Notes under the pieces: model-generated
Database searches by the model: none
Told to the model about the DNA's origin: nothing
Seen by the model: only the letters and a program-made list of their open reading frames with translations
In this document: in pieces, positions 18,801 to 29,084 of the stretch
Position numbering within the stretch: position 1 is the first letter of the stretch
Layout of the letters: every line of letters begins with the position of its first letter
Assembly: GCA_003427395.1 (NCBI GenBank)
Contig: BFEA01000886.1
Location: 313,794-350,666 of the forward strand
Direction: 5' to 3'
Source: Chara braunii
Taxonomy: Eukaryota > Streptophyta > Charophyceae > Charales > Characeae
Length of the DNA stretch: 36,873 bases
Translations under genes and position numbers: made by a program

Positions 18801-19848
18801 GAGACTTGCCCGCAGGTCGCATCAAGCATGCCATGTCGGTGCCCGCTTCGAAGTTGATCTCCGACATGAGATCTGCTTTGTCGCCTACTGCTGTCACACA
18901 CTGCTGTTGTGTGTCTTGCTGACCGGCTGCAGCTGCATTGAGTCGCCACGATGGTGGAGGTTCTTCCTCCAGCCACAGATTGCGATCTCCTGAAGCCTCT
19001 GACGTACGGAGATTGCCTGTACCGGTATGATTAGCTGCCAGTGGAGAGAGAGAATGAGGTGGCGGAGTTGTTGTTTCACCTTTGGCGCCGGCCGTAGGTG
19101 ATGACCGTTGTGATGTCGCCGCCATCGTCGTGGCAGCAAATGTTTCAGAATGACTATCTTTCTTTTCATCGCTTCTGTCGTTTGTCCAGCCCCAGCTGCA
19201 GCTCGCTGCTATCGGTTCCTCTATATCGTCCTGATGATGATCCGTTTCCGTTTCCTCGCCAGAGTCGTCGCCTTCATCCTCATCTTCCAAGTTGTGCAGA
19301 AGACTATCCATCACTTTTTCTGACATTGCCCAGTCCTCTTCTCTCACGATTAGCTTCACATTCAACAGCTCTTCTCTGAGCTTGCGCAGCTGCTTCCGAT
19401 TGCTCTCCGCGACGACCATCTGGACCACCTGCAAGGAATGACTGATCTCAGTGCTGATGTCCGCAAGTCGGCGCGCAATGCGTGTGCTGTGTACCAACCA
19501 CGTAAACGGCCCACTGAACACGCATTTCTTCAGCAACGCCTCCGCGTTCACCACAGCCTTCTGCAGGTTGTGAATGCAGATGCGCGCATGAGCGTCATCC
19601 ATCAAATCAGAGAACTTGATGTCGCGAATGATCGGGTACAGCATCATCATTACCCGGCCAATCTCTGTGCAGTTGCGCTTGTTGGCGCGCACATCTTCGC
19701 AGAGAGAGCATATGCTGCCGATCAACGATGAGAGCGATGACTTGTAATGAGCTCCAAGGACAGAAGACGAAGAGTCAACCATGATCGTAGTAGGGAATCG
19801 AGACGGAGTACCACCTTTTTCTACTAGTGCTGAGTCTGCGGACTGCAT
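15208..19848 (-). CDS. Protein kinase with N-terminal MCAfunc/HeLo-like helical domain (3 exons seen)
   Basis: Exons 19848-18304, 17330-17015 and 15620-15208, joined at GT-AG sites with matching phase, give 758 codons and run on past 15208 (donor GTGAGTA). Residues 35-150 are helical (SICSLCEDVRANKRNC ... LLKKCVFSGP) and resemble the plant MCAfunc/ARAMF domain and the HeLo four-helix bundle of plant MLKL proteins. Residues 150-410 are acidic and Ser-rich. The kinase domain (414 to about 675) has GSGGGKSTG, VAVK with Lys463, a helix-C Glu, VQDVKPANF with Asp548, DFG at 566-568 and SPE at 593-595, so it can be active, but it is a non-RD kinase. A Ser/Gly-rich tail ends in KLSDIMKKDVHM. The start is fixed by an in-frame TAG four codons upstream; Met23 is an alternative. 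A CT-repeat lies 100 bp upstream, as is common in plant 5' regions. Membrane-associated stress or death signalling is inferred from the domain pair only. Confidence 0.85.
15776..15831. repeat. Poly-T tract in kinase intron 2
   Basis: About 56 consecutive T. Confidence 0.95.
16117..16143. repeat. Poly-A tract in kinase intron 2
   Basis: About 27 consecutive A. Confidence 0.9.
16365..16725. mobile_element. Foldback element with ~150-bp arms in kinase intron 2
   Basis: Left arm (from GGCGGGAAAAGTTGTAAAAC through CGACTTTTCGCGTCATTTTT to 16523) and right arm (from GCAAAAATGATGCGAAAAGT to 16716) are imperfect reverse complements along their length. A C run (16444-16460) faces a G run in the other arm. 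It lies within the intron and explains the long open frame seen there on the plus strand. Confidence 0.75.
17580..18000. other. Kinase intron 1, non-coding
   Basis: CT repeat at 17589-17608, three short GGACTCAG-type repeats near 17930-17960. No gene. Confidence 0.6.
18004..18050. repeat. Perfect 15-bp hairpin in kinase intron 1
   Basis: GTGGCCGAGGCATCT (18004-18018) and AGATGCCTCGGCCAC (18036-18050), loop of 17 nt. A diverged third arm (GGCGCGCCCAGATGCAT) follows at about 18086. Confidence 0.85.
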
Positions 19849-19946
19849 ATTCCACCTCTACAAGATGATAACCTTCACTGTCCTCCACTTGTGAATCTTA
19901 AAGTTAAAACGTTACAGATTCTCAGATTTTCGATGTGTGAGGATAG

Positions 19947-19949
<3 letters not shown>

Positions 19950-19984
<35 letters not shown>
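19950..19984 (-). promoter_or_regulatory. (CT)n tract upstream of the kinase start
   Basis: About 35 bp of AG on the plus strand, i.e. CT on the coding strand, roughly 100 bp before the start codon. Such tracts are frequent in plant 5' leaders and core promoters; a role here is only inferred. Confidence 0.45.
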
Positions 19985-19988
<4 letters not shown>

Positions 19989-20980
19989 CACCACAGCTGA
20001 ACTACGAGCGACAAAGATTCACAGAAGCAAACTTCTCTAAAAGAGTCAAAAATTGACTTTAGACCTAACTCACAGGAGTCACAACCATACAGAGAACCTG
20101 ACCGTAGAAATGTGCAATTGGATGCACCGCGCAGGGAAAAGGAGGTCTTAGGAGGATAGTTCGAAGAGAGGAGCACGGTTACTGTATTGGAGAGGAAGGA
20201 GGAAGGAGGACAATCAGGAACAGTGGAACACGCCAGGCAGAAGGAGATGCAGAGGAAGGAGAGGAGGAGGAGGAGGGGCAGCCCGGGCAGGTGACCAGTT
20301 TTCTAGTTGACTCAGAGTACATAGAAAGCCAAAAGGGAGGACTCGCGCAGGTGGTTAGTTTTCTACTAAATTTCTAGTGGAGTTCAGTTTTCTACTAAAG
20401 TTCTAGTGGATTTCGGAGACCGTTGCTATCTATTCTAGTATTCTACAATCGAGGGACTTGATCCCCACTTCTTACCCCACTAGGCCTGAGACAGGAGGCA
20501 TATTCTTGCGGAGAGAGTAGTCACAACTTACAAGTTGAGTGGTTCGGTCTGACTCGGTCACACCCTCCGTTCTGTTGACTCTAAGTGGCTACGAATTGTG
20601 TACCGCCGTGCCGATTGCTGAATTTGGACTAAATTTTGGGATAAGTTCATGCATTCATGGATCATAGCAGAGTTTGGCTCGACTGAGCGGAGAAATCTTT
20701 GGCACAAGTCTCCCCACAACTTTTTACAAGCACTAACTTAGGTCTTAAGTCCCTTCCAACTTGAAGTTGGGGTCTTCCACGGCCGCTGATGACCATAGCC
20801 ACCATACTACTTCATCGATGGGACTACCAGCTGGCAGCTGGCAGCTGCCCATCCGGAATCGGCAGAAATTCTCGAAATGCCATTTGATGGAGGGGGCTGC
20901 AAAAGTTCGGCAACACAAATTTCACAAAATGAAGAGCGAAGGTTGCAAAGTTACTTGCCCCGCCGTTTGCCGGTTGAGCT
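19985..20980. other. Intergenic, no gene seen
   Basis: Presumed upstream region of the kinase. Holds a GGA-rich stretch (20190-20280) and a short repeated motif, GTTTTCTACTAAA with TTCTAGTGGA (about 20360-20412, two copies). Confidence 0.5.
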
Positions 20981-21333
20981 GTTTCAGGAAAAAAAAANAA
21001 AAAAAGCCACGCAACAACAACAACAACATAAAAGAAGGAAATTTAGGAAAGAAGAAAGAACTTGGCCACAATTTCGTTTGTCAGTGTGCTTAAAAAACAT
21101 TGAAAAAAAGAAAAAGAAAAAAGAAAAGAAAAAAAGAAACAACGGCGGATGCGGCAGGTGTTGTTTAGCCCCCAGGTTCAGGTTTCAAAAAAACAATGGC
21201 GAAGGCGCCTGCCTGGTTTCTTTGCCGCCGCGTGTTTTTTTTCCCTTCTTGTTATTCGAGACTCAAAAGTGACATGAAGGTACTTATGGGCTTATGCCGA
21301 TGGGAAGGGTTGTTAAGCAGAACATTGGGATAC

Positions 21334-21444
21334 CTACCGTCTTCCCCCGAACATAACGCACCCTTAAAAGGAACGTATACGAGGTATGTTTCCGGCCAGA
21401 TACAGCCAAAATGAGGGTGCGTTGTGTTCGGGGAAAGACGGTAG
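21334..21444. mobile_element. MITE family A, variant copy
   Basis: 111-bp element with terminal inverted repeats CTACCGTCTTCCCCCGAAC and GTTCGGGGAAAGACGGTAG; subterminal ACGCACCC pairs with GGGTGCGT. Confidence 0.8.
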
Positions 21445-22245
21445 TAGGCTAGCATGGGGAAATCGTCGTCAAGTCCCACGTTAACCTGTCTTTTACGTTT
21501 CCACAACGAGTTCACATTATTTTTCTTTTTACACCCCCCCCTCCCCCCTCTCTGGGAAATTGTGTACAATTAGCATATATACCAGTGGCCCAGTGGGTAA
21601 TTTGATTCATAATATTGAATGGAATCCAGGCCAAGGTGCCAAATTCGTTCGGGCTGCAGGGACTTTTGCTCAATTGATTCGCGTCTGGTTTACGGTGGGT
21701 TGGGTTGTAGACTCATTGACGATGTTTCCATTTTTTATTTTTTATTTTTATTTTTTTTTGGATGTTTCCATTTTCGTAAAGAACTAGTGGGAAGGACTAT
21801 AGTACTAGTGGTTTCCATTTTCGTAAAGTACTATAGGATACAGCAGACAGCAGACAGCATCAGTCAACAACACATCCTGGAGCAGAGGGCATTCTGAATA
21901 ATTTTTTTGATTTTTTTTCAACAAATTGTGTCCGATAATCACCTGACTCTGGAAAGGACAAGTACTAGTGGGAAGCAACGGCCGCACCATTTTATTATTT
22001 GGGTTGCAGGATTTTTTGTGCCACAAGAAAAAAGAACCAGCCCGAATTTTTCGCCAAGCCATGCGCAAGAACCAGCTGAGGATATTATTTGGTTTGAACT
22101 TTGAAGGCAAGGGTATCAGTTTTTTTTTTTTTTTTCAGAACTGGCAGTTACTGTATTGATTACCCGGCAGTCGTACTGCAGTCGGATCGGAAGCAGAAAA
22201 TCGCAGGTGGGTGGGTTTTTTTTTGTTTTTTTTTTTTTCTCATCC
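21445..22245. other. Intergenic, no gene seen
   Basis: T-rich runs and a short direct repeat TTTCCATTTTCGTAAAG (about 21763 and 21811). A weak SINE-like segment at 21590-21720. Confidence 0.4.
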
Positions 22246-22249
22246 TTTT

Positions 22250-22500
22250 TACCCCGAGCATATTATGCGATGGGCATTGGGCACATTTCCAGCTGCAAAA
22301 AAGCAGCCATGCGCCCATCGCACATTTCCAGCTGCAAAAAAGCAGCCATCTGCCCATCGCACATTTCCAGCTGCAGAAACAGCCTTTCTGCTCAGTGACA
22401 CACGAAAGATGGAGCTGTGACAGCGAGGGTTTCCTTCTTACACCGAGCATATTATGCGATGGGCACATTTCCAGCTGCAGAAGCAGCCTTTCTGCTCAAT
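22250..22500 (+). repeat. Tandem and interrupted repeats of ~38-40 bp
   Basis: Unit GCACATTTCCAGCTGCA plus AAAAAGCAGCC occurs three times in a row (22279-22390) and once more at 22463-22495. The last copy is preceded by a second copy of the left flank, ACCGAGCATATTATGCGATG, so a larger segment was duplicated too. Confidence 0.85.
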
Positions 22501-22675
22501 CTACAAGGCATTAGACAGGTATTTCGAAAAGGCATTAGACACTAATAGCCAGGTATTTCGACAAGCCATTAATTAATTAACGTTGATGTGTGAACTGGGG
22601 GATGGTAGTCTAGGAGGTCAACATGTTTTATAAACTGGGCTGCTGGGCTGTCCACCATGGGCCCTTGACTGTGTC

Positions 22676-23000
22676 TTTTTTTTTTTTTTTTTTTTTTTTT
22701 TGACTGTGTCTTTTCAGTAAGCGCAGAATTACTGTAGGGTTGCTACCGGTTCTTGTCAGAAGTGCCAAGGGTACCACCAGGTTCTATTTTGTCCCGTCTG
22801 TGGTCCATCTGCTTGAGGGTGGTCGGGATTCCAGACCTTCTTCGGCATTTTCGACGGTCCCAGGTTCTTGGGTAACGGAGTAGATATAAGCAGTTTTTTT
22901 TTTTTGTTTTTTTTTTTTTTAATATAAGCAGTTTTTCTGAGATTTTCTCCATCTTTCCAATCTTCTTTTTTTTTTTTTTTTTTTTTTTTTTTGCGCAAGG
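22676..23000. repeat. Poly-T-rich stretch
   Basis: Three T tracts of 15-25 bp (near 22677-22700, 22895-22920, 22967-22992), with GACTGTGTCTTTT and AATATAAGCAGTTTTT repeated on each side of the first two. No gene. Confidence 0.7.
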
Positions 23001-23059
23001 CCCTGATGATGGCCCCGATGTTCTGACGGGCCCGGCCGAAAGTACGAGTAGGGTAGAAC

Positions 23060-23184
23060 CGTAAGTTAGGTCCTAGTTGCACTACTCGCCATCCGCCAAG
23101 ATTTCGAATGCATCTGGACAAAATGATGTCCACGTGCAGTCAAAATGTTGGCGGATGGCGAGTAGTGCGACGAGGCACTTACGC
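23060..23184. mobile_element. MITE family C copy
   Basis: Perfect 20-bp inverted repeats GCACTACTCGCCATCCGCCA (23079-23098) and its complement (23149-23168), extending imperfectly to CGTAAGT/ACTTACG at the outer ends. Confidence 0.85.
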
Positions 23185-23439
23185 TTCACGACTATGCCGC
23201 TCTGCGCCAATTTTTCATCTATTTTTCATCTGTGCCTTATTGAATATTTTGAGTAATGATGTGCTCGGCGGTTTACTTATTTCTTGTCTCGTCTCATGTT
23301 CGTCTTCACTTTGTCGTCATCGAAGTGCATGCACTTGCCTGCATATTGCTCATAAGGCCTCGACAATGATTTTTGCAATATATATGCCATCCTTTATTAT
23401 GTAATAATAATCATAAAAATCATAAGAATCATAAGAATA

Positions 23440-23505
23440 TAAAAATAATATAAGAACAAGAATGAGAATAAGAATAAGAATAAGAATAAGAATAAGAATG
23501 ATATG
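23440..23505. repeat. (GAATAA)n microsatellite
   Basis: About ten units of a 6-bp AAGAAT-type repeat, followed downstream by a short N run (23582-23593) and an A tract. Confidence 0.85.
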
Positions 23506-23643
23506 GAAAGATGGCATGCAGAGTAATCAATCAGTTGTGTTATATCATGCACGGACTTGTCTTCTACATAAATCATCCGTTNNNNNNNNNNNNAAAAAAA
23601 AAAAAAAAAGTGTCATCTGACTCATCTCTGAAATGACCATCCA

Positions 23644-23799
23644 GGGCCAAGTCCCACAAGCAGCTTTGAGTTTCGCCGACGCCTGAATCTGGACGTTTTT
23701 GTAGAGATGTGCAGAAATGGCGTTGACCCGCACATCTCCACAATCACGTCCAGATTCCGGCTTTGGCGGAACTCAACCCTGCTAGTGGGACTTGGCCGC
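23644..23799. mobile_element. MITE family B copy
   Basis: Termini GGGCCAAGTCCCAC and GTGGGACTTGGCC; internal arms CTGAATCTGGACGTTTTTGT and CACGTCCAGATTCCGG with GTGCAG/CGCAC core. Confidence 0.85.
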
Positions 23800-23864
23800 C
23801 CCACGTAAATTTCAGACTCACAATTATCGTTCAAGTTTGACTCAATGCCATCTTATTCCGCTGG

Positions 23865-23930
23865 AATTCGATTTCCAGCGGGTCTGTATGTCTCCAGAGT
23901 CCGTGGTGTACCACCTCAGCTACCTTCTCC
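23865..23930 (-). mobile_element. tRNA-derived SINE fragment
   Basis: Minus strand: A box GGTAGCTGAGGTGG and B-box-like GGAAATCGAATTCC at tRNA spacing. Confidence 0.5.
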
Positions 23931-24067
23931 TTCTCCCCCCCCCACACAATACAACGTACGGTCATTAAAGCTGTATTTACTATTTACTATTTAGAATTTG
24001 AGACTGAAAGATAGCCCAGATTCAGCTATAATGACCGTCCGTACGTTGTATTCGGGGGAAGACTGTT
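23931..24067. mobile_element. MITE family A copy
   Basis: AATACAACGTACGGTCATTA near the left end pairs with TAATGACCGTCCGTACGTTG at the right, which ends in GTATTCGGGGGAAGAC. Confidence 0.85.
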
Positions 24068-24369
24068 GCGCCGTTGGTATGAATTACGTTTTCTTTTTTT
24101 GCTTTTTTCTTTCTAACGACGACCGTCACGGCCTTCAGATATCATATCATCATTTAGTTAATTAACCGGCCCCACGGCCCCCACGTGCTCGTTATGTAAG
24201 AATGCACACGCTTAGAGCTACAATCGCGTTGCTTAGTCGAGTCAGGTCAGCCCCAGCTCTTTTCTTTTGCATTTGGCCAGTTGCTGGACATCACCCGTAT
24301 GCATTTTGCGAGCTGCTGCTGCTTGACATGACCCCTATACCAAAGCTCGGCGCGAGATCCCCCTCCATT

Positions 24370-24371
<2 letters not shown>

Positions 24372-24426
<55 letters not shown>

Positions 24427-24467
24427 CTGCCGCTTGACAACCTATTTCTAACGACCTGTCACGTGGC

Positions 24468-24522
<55 letters not shown>

Positions 24523-24541
24523 TGTGTGTGTGTGTGTGTGT
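24372..24541. repeat. Two (CT)n tracts and a (GT)n tract
   Basis: CT runs at 24372-24423 and 24471-24519, GT run at 24520-24541. Confidence 0.95.
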
Positions 24542-24726
24542 AGTCTCACGATGTCGCGGCCTCACCGTTGCGATCATTCCTGAAGCGCTGTAAATACATC
24601 GCCGCAGAGAGGGACAGCCCGCCAACGAGCCCGAGGACGAACCCGATCGATGATCAATAATATAATTATTTCAATTTTGATTTGTTTTCGAGCTGTTTTG
24701 GATTTGGATTTCGATTTGGATTGGGT

Positions 24727-24787
24727 AAGTATTTCAACAGTTCATTCGGGTGTGTACCAAGTACTACCAACTGAGCTAAGCCCGTCG
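24727..24787 (-). mobile_element. SINE family 1 fragment
   Basis: Minus strand GGGCTTAGCTCAGTTGG and TGAACTGTTGAAATAC are shared with the complete SINE at 13047. Confidence 0.6.
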
Positions 24788-24844
24788 ATTAACGATAGTC
24801 TCTGTCGTATTTGGTCAAACTAAGGGCATATTCATAATTTCACA

Positions 24845-24945
24845 CTACGACTTTCCGGAATGTATCGGACGTCAATTCCGGCCCGTCCTGCATGCGACTT
24901 TCCTGAATGTATCGGACCTCAATTCCGGCCGGTCCTGCATGTATC
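24845..24945. repeat. ~47-bp tandem duplication
   Basis: ACTTTCCGGAATGTATCGGA and what follows to TCCTGCATG is repeated once with three or four differences. Confidence 0.85.
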
Positions 24946-25039
24946 TGATGCAAGAAAGAGAGTCCGAGAAACTCCCAGTGGGACTGTGTGCACGCACGCC
25001 CTAAGTCATGTGGGTTATGTCTCGGGGCTCCCATCTTCC

Positions 25040-25385
25040 TCCGAATGGAACGTACGATCGGTTCAGCTGTATTTGGTGCAACTCTCAATCCAGATACAGG
25101 AATAATGACGGAAAAACTCTTAGCGGGAGTACGCTCTAAGTCAACTGGGTACAGCGTTATGGTCAGTATAGTTGACAATGTATTTGGTGCAACTTTCAGT
25201 CTAGGTACAGTGATAATGACGGAGAAACTCCTAGTGGGAGTACGCCCTAAGTGAGGTGGGTAATATCTTTTGACTCCCATCTTACTCCGAATAGAACGTA
25301 CGGTCAGTATAGCTGTATTTGGTGCAACTTTCGGTCTAGATACAATGATAATAACCGTGCGTTCTATTTGGGGGAAGTCGGTCAG
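25040..25385. mobile_element. MITE family A cluster (tandem, partly duplicated)
   Basis: Three successive blocks each contain GTATTTGGTGCAACT, a C(A/T)GTCTAGATACA-type arm, ATAATGACGGA and a GGGAGTACGC(C/T)CTAAGT spacer. The last ends in GTGCGTTCTATTTGGGGGAAG, a family A terminus. Confidence 0.7.
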
Positions 25386-25412
25386 ATGCATCTGTTGGTC
25401 TGCTGCCTAGAC

Positions 25413-25810
25413 CGGGGTATACCGGCAAATTGCCATACAATAGCAAGGGGTATAACGGCAAACTTCCATACATTAGACAGAGGGGTATCACGGCAGAATC
25501 CCATCGGGGCATAACGACAACCTGCCATACATTAAACAGGGCTATCACGGCAAATTCTCATACGATGGACAGGAGTATAACGGAAAATTGTCATACAGGG
25601 ATAACGGCAGATTACCATACAATACACAGGGGTATCACGGCAAATTGTTATACAAAAGACAGGGTATCACGGCAAATTGCGATACAATAGACAGGGGTAT
25701 CACGGCAAATTGCCATGCAATAGACAGGGATATAACTGCAAACTGTCATACAATAGAGAGGGTTATTTCGGCAGACTGTCATACATTAGACAGGGGTATT
25801 CAGGCAACAA
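25413..25810 (+). repeat. 33-bp minisatellite, about 11-12 units
   Basis: Unit close to GGGGTATCACGGCAAATTGC plus CATACAATAGACA. Because 33 is a multiple of three, several frames stay open and encode an 11-residue repeat (for example YHGKLPYNRQG). Two units are truncated. No start, splice or domain evidence makes it a gene. Confidence 0.9.
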
Positions 25811-26116
25811 AGTTCACCGACTTCACAACCTTTCCAATTTTTTTTATATTTGCCCCTTCGCAACCCTTCACGCTTCTCATATTTGCCCCCCGGTGTGCAT
25901 CACTGCCTGACAGTAGCTCTTCGAAAACGAGCGAAGGTAGCGTGCTCACTGCACAATTCAACATTGGACACGTATCTAGACAGCGTGGTGGACCAGATAC
26001 ATTCGAAACAATTGAGCATTTTGAATGTATTTGGACCATCGTTAGATCCAAATACATTGAGAATGTTGACCAGTGGAACAAGGCGCTGAGGTAAGTTCAT
26101 CATAATTTACGGTACA

Positions 26117-26224
26117 ACCCATCTTCAACCAAATAAAACGTCTGGTCATTATAGCTGTATATGGGCCAGTTTGGCGTCTAGATACAGTTATAATGACCGT
26201 ACGTTGTATTCGGGTGAGGACAGG
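26117..26224. mobile_element. MITE family A copy
   Basis: GGTCATTATAGCTGTAT at the left pairs with ATACAGTTATAATGACC at the right, then GTACGTTGTATTCGGGTGAG. Confidence 0.85.
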
Positions 26225-26363
26225 TAGTCAAAACGTTTTTGAATCCATTGCAATGGTTGTTGAGGAAGAACGGTACTACTCGAAGAGAACGTATGGCGAT
26301 CATTATTCCTGCATTTGGTGTGTGTATGTTTTTTTTAACTCGGAACGAGATTAAAAAATGAAT

Positions 26364-26366
<3 letters not shown>

Positions 26367-26425
<59 letters not shown>
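26367..26425. repeat. Poly-A tract
   Basis: About 59 consecutive A, followed by purine-rich sequence to 26560. Confidence 0.95.
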
Positions 26426-26427
<2 letters not shown>

Positions 26428-26605
26428 ATCATACATACCAGCATTCCAACAACCATCAAAGAGAGGGAAACACAGACGAGGAGAAGAAGATGATGGAGAG
26501 GAGGGAGGAAGAGGAGAGAGGGGAGGGGAAGGAGAGGAAGAAAAGAGTGAAAGCCCGAAGAGAACCACGGTAAACTCGAAAAAAACATCGAACGCGACTT
26601 GAGCA

Positions 26606-26773
26606 GGGCCGAGGTCCCACTAGCAAAAAGGATAGGATAGAGCTCCTGAATCTGGATGTGTTTTAAGCACAGATGCAGAAAAGCAGTTCAATCTCGATTT
26701 CCTGCACATCTCCATAAACTCGTCCAGATGCAGGCATTCGATCCGATCCTCTTTGCTAGTGGGACCACGCCCC
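26606..26773. mobile_element. MITE family B copy
   Basis: Termini GGGCCGAGGTCCCACTAGCA and TGCTAGTGGGACCACGCCCC, the best-preserved ends of the family; internal arms as at 14428. Confidence 0.9.
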
Positions 26774-26899
26774 AGATCAGTATACATCGATAATGTCGAC
26801 TTCTGGTCTAAATGGCGCTAGGACCCTAAACCGATTTCAACTGACCGCTGTGCGAGTCTCATCAGGGTGAACAACTTTCCGTCTAGATGCAGCCGCAAT

Positions 26900-27110
26900 G
26901 GTCGCGGGTTCTATTCGGGGGAGGGGGCGGGGGAAGGGGGCAAGACGGTAGTGTGAGTACGAGTCGAGAAAAGGGGGGAAAAAAGAAGAAGAGGAGGGGG
27001 GGGGGGAGAACTTTAAACATCTACTACGGGGAAGAGGGGTAGCCTGGGTAGGGGGACCCCAGAAAAAAAAGTAGGGGGACCCAAAAAAAAAAAAAAAAAA
27101 AAAGGAGAAC
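26900..27110. repeat. G-rich and A-rich low complexity
   Basis: Begins with a family A right end (TTCTATTCGGGGGAG ... AAGACGGTAG), then G runs and an A tract at 27080-27103. Confidence 0.6.
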
Positions 27111-27185
27111 CCGCAGCGAGCTCCCGCATAATGAGATGGTGACTTAGAAGAGCTCATTGGCAAACACTGTCTAGTACACGTTCTC

Positions 27186-27445
27186 TCGGCTGAGAATTTG
27201 ACCGTAATTGCGGTCACAAACATCCATTAAAATTGATGAAACTGAGTATTTGACCGTAATTGCGGTCAAAAACATCGACTAAAAAACTGATGGGCCGAAA
27301 AATTGACCTTAGTTGTCGTCACAAACATCCATTCGAATTCAATTTTGATGAAACTCAGAAAAATTGACCGTCGTTGCGGTCAGAAACATCTGTTCCGATT
27401 GATGAAACTGAGAATCTGACCGTAATTGCGGTCACAAACATCCGT
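27186..27445. repeat. Five-copy tandem repeat with a palindromic core
   Basis: Each unit of about 50-60 bp holds GATGAAACTGAGAA(T/A), then TTGACCGTAATTGCGGTC, then ACAAACATCC. The core GACCGtaattgCGGTC is an imperfect palindrome. Copies start near 27186, 27239, 27297, 27350 and 27404. Confidence 0.85.
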
Positions 27446-27590
27446 TTCAATTTCAACAAACGCCCTGGCTCCACTACTCTCCACACGCACAACGCACAAA
27501 AAATGTGGCAATGTATCTGTCCGTGTTCTGGCGGAGGATTCAGTCTCATTTTGCACATTTGGAGAGTACCACTTAACAATTGACCAACTG

Positions 27591-27805
27591 GCCGGTAGCT
27601 CAGTTGGTACCCCCCATGTACTGTTCAAATACAGTAACCCCCCCCGAGGTTTTTTTTTTTTGTTTTGTTTTTTTTTTGTACCCCCCGAGTTAGAACTCCA
27701 CTGAGAAAGCAGATGAGTGAAATAGACCAAAAAAAAAAAAAGAAAGAAAAGAAATAGACCAAATTCCGAATTACCTAGTAGGGCCACAATCACGGTCAAT
27801 CAGTT
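27591..27805 (+). mobile_element. SINE family 1 copy, interrupted
   Basis: GGCCGGTAGCTCAGTTGGTA gives the A box; TACTGTTCAAATACAG and, past T and A tracts, CCGAATTACCTAGTAGGGCC match the complete SINE tail. Confidence 0.55.
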
Positions 27806-28249
27806 CGATGCTAAAATCTCAAGCCAGTTGCCCTGTCGAAAAAAAAAAAAAAAAAAAAAAAAGACGATAATTGATGAAATCAAAAGGAGGAGAAAGGGCG
27901 GCGAAAAAAAAATGGCCATATAATTTCAGTAGCAATCTTGGGGAAAAAAAAAAAAAGAAAAAAAAAAGAAAGAAAGCCATTAGCAATCTTATTTTTTTTA
28001 TTTCATTTGAATTGAAGATTGAAGTTCTTCACTCAATTTCACGTTTCACAGTTTCACTACAATTTACCTACCACTACTCCCAAGCGGACATACAGAGGAC
28101 CCCTGGCAAGCATACCCAACTCTCACAAGTAGTGTAAAGGTGAAATTTAGAGAAAAAATGAAGTTTACTTCAACACCAAAAAAAAAAAAAAAAAAAAAAA
28201 AAGAACTTCACCTGCTTCGCCGCCATGCAAATGGCATTGCCCTGAAGAA

Positions 28250-28500
28250 ATACAAGTAGGGGAGAATGGAGGAATAGCACAGAAGAACGAGGAGGAGGAG
28301 AAGGAGAGGAAGCAGAAAAGGACGAGGAGGAGGAGGAACAGAAGGAGAAGAAGACGACAAAGGAGGAGGAGGAGGAGGAGGAGCTAAAAAAAAAAAGACG
28401 AAGAAGAAGAAGAAGAAGAAGAAGAAGAGGAGGAAGAGAACTGAAGAAGAAGGAGGAGGAGGAGCCGAAACGAAGAGAAGGAGGAGGAGAAGAAGATTAC
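28250..28500. repeat. Purine-rich (GGA/GAA) tract
   Basis: Almost pure AG strand; produces long meaningless open frames on both strands. Confidence 0.8.
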
Positions 28501-28699
28501 CTGCATCTGCATATGCCTGCCTGCAACGTTTCTTCTTCTTTCTTTTTTTTTTTCTTTTTTTTTTTACGTTTCCGCGCTGCTCCCCCTTCGCTACCTCTCC
28601 CTTTTTTCTAGTCTCACACACACTCTTCTTCTTCCTCCTACTTCTCCTCCTTCGCTGTTTCTCTCTCTCCTTTCCCGCCTGAGCTCCTCCCAACTAGTT

Positions 28700-28985
28700 T
28701 TCTACTGTGACAGCCAATCGTGGATGCACGTACTCACAGAGTCCTTCCTCCCCGACGCAGTCCGTCGGTCTCACTCTTCTGGTCCCTTCCGTCCTCCTCC
28801 CTCCTCATTTCCTAATCCCTGGCCTCCTAAGGGCCCCTGGCGGTTTTTTTTTTCTTTTTCTTTTTTTTTTATGACGGGGTTTTAGTCTTCCTCCTTTCGA
28901 CTATTTTTTTTTTTTTTTTATTCCGACTATTTTTCAACATGGCGGCAACAGGTGCGTAAACTTAAGTGTGAACCTCGCCAGCGTC
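28700..28985. other. Intergenic, no gene seen
   Basis: CT-rich sequence and T tracts only. Confidence 0.5.
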
Positions 28986-29084
28986 GTCACCCGAACACAA
29001 CCCACCCCAAATTACGCTGCATCGAACCGGAAAGATGGCTTGTATACATTCAGAATAAGGGCGCGTTGTGTTCGGGGTAAGCCG
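28986..29084. mobile_element. MITE family A, diverged copy
   Basis: CCCGAACACAACCCACCCC at the left pairs with GGGCGCGTTGTGTTCGGGG at the right. Confidence 0.7.

Noticed and set aside
22998-23060. Plus-strand CTGATGA ... GAAA resembling a hammerhead core
   Set aside because: Stem II is only a possible GGCC/GGCC, and no paired stem I or UH cleavage site at the right place could be found.
25413-25810. CRISPR-like array
   Set aside because: Units are contiguous with no unique spacers; it is a minisatellite in a eukaryotic context.
26820-26830. Telomere-type repeat (CCCTAAA)
   Set aside because: Single occurrence, not an array.
26825-26880. Minus-strand CTGATGAG ... GAAAT, a possible third hammerhead
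   Set aside because: Stem II pairs weakly (GACU/AGUU), but stem III and stem I do not form; probably chance within a MITE-derived stretch.
28208-28693. 161-codon minus-strand frame rich in Arg, Lys and Leu
   Set aside because: Purine/pyrimidine low complexity, no splice sites or domains.
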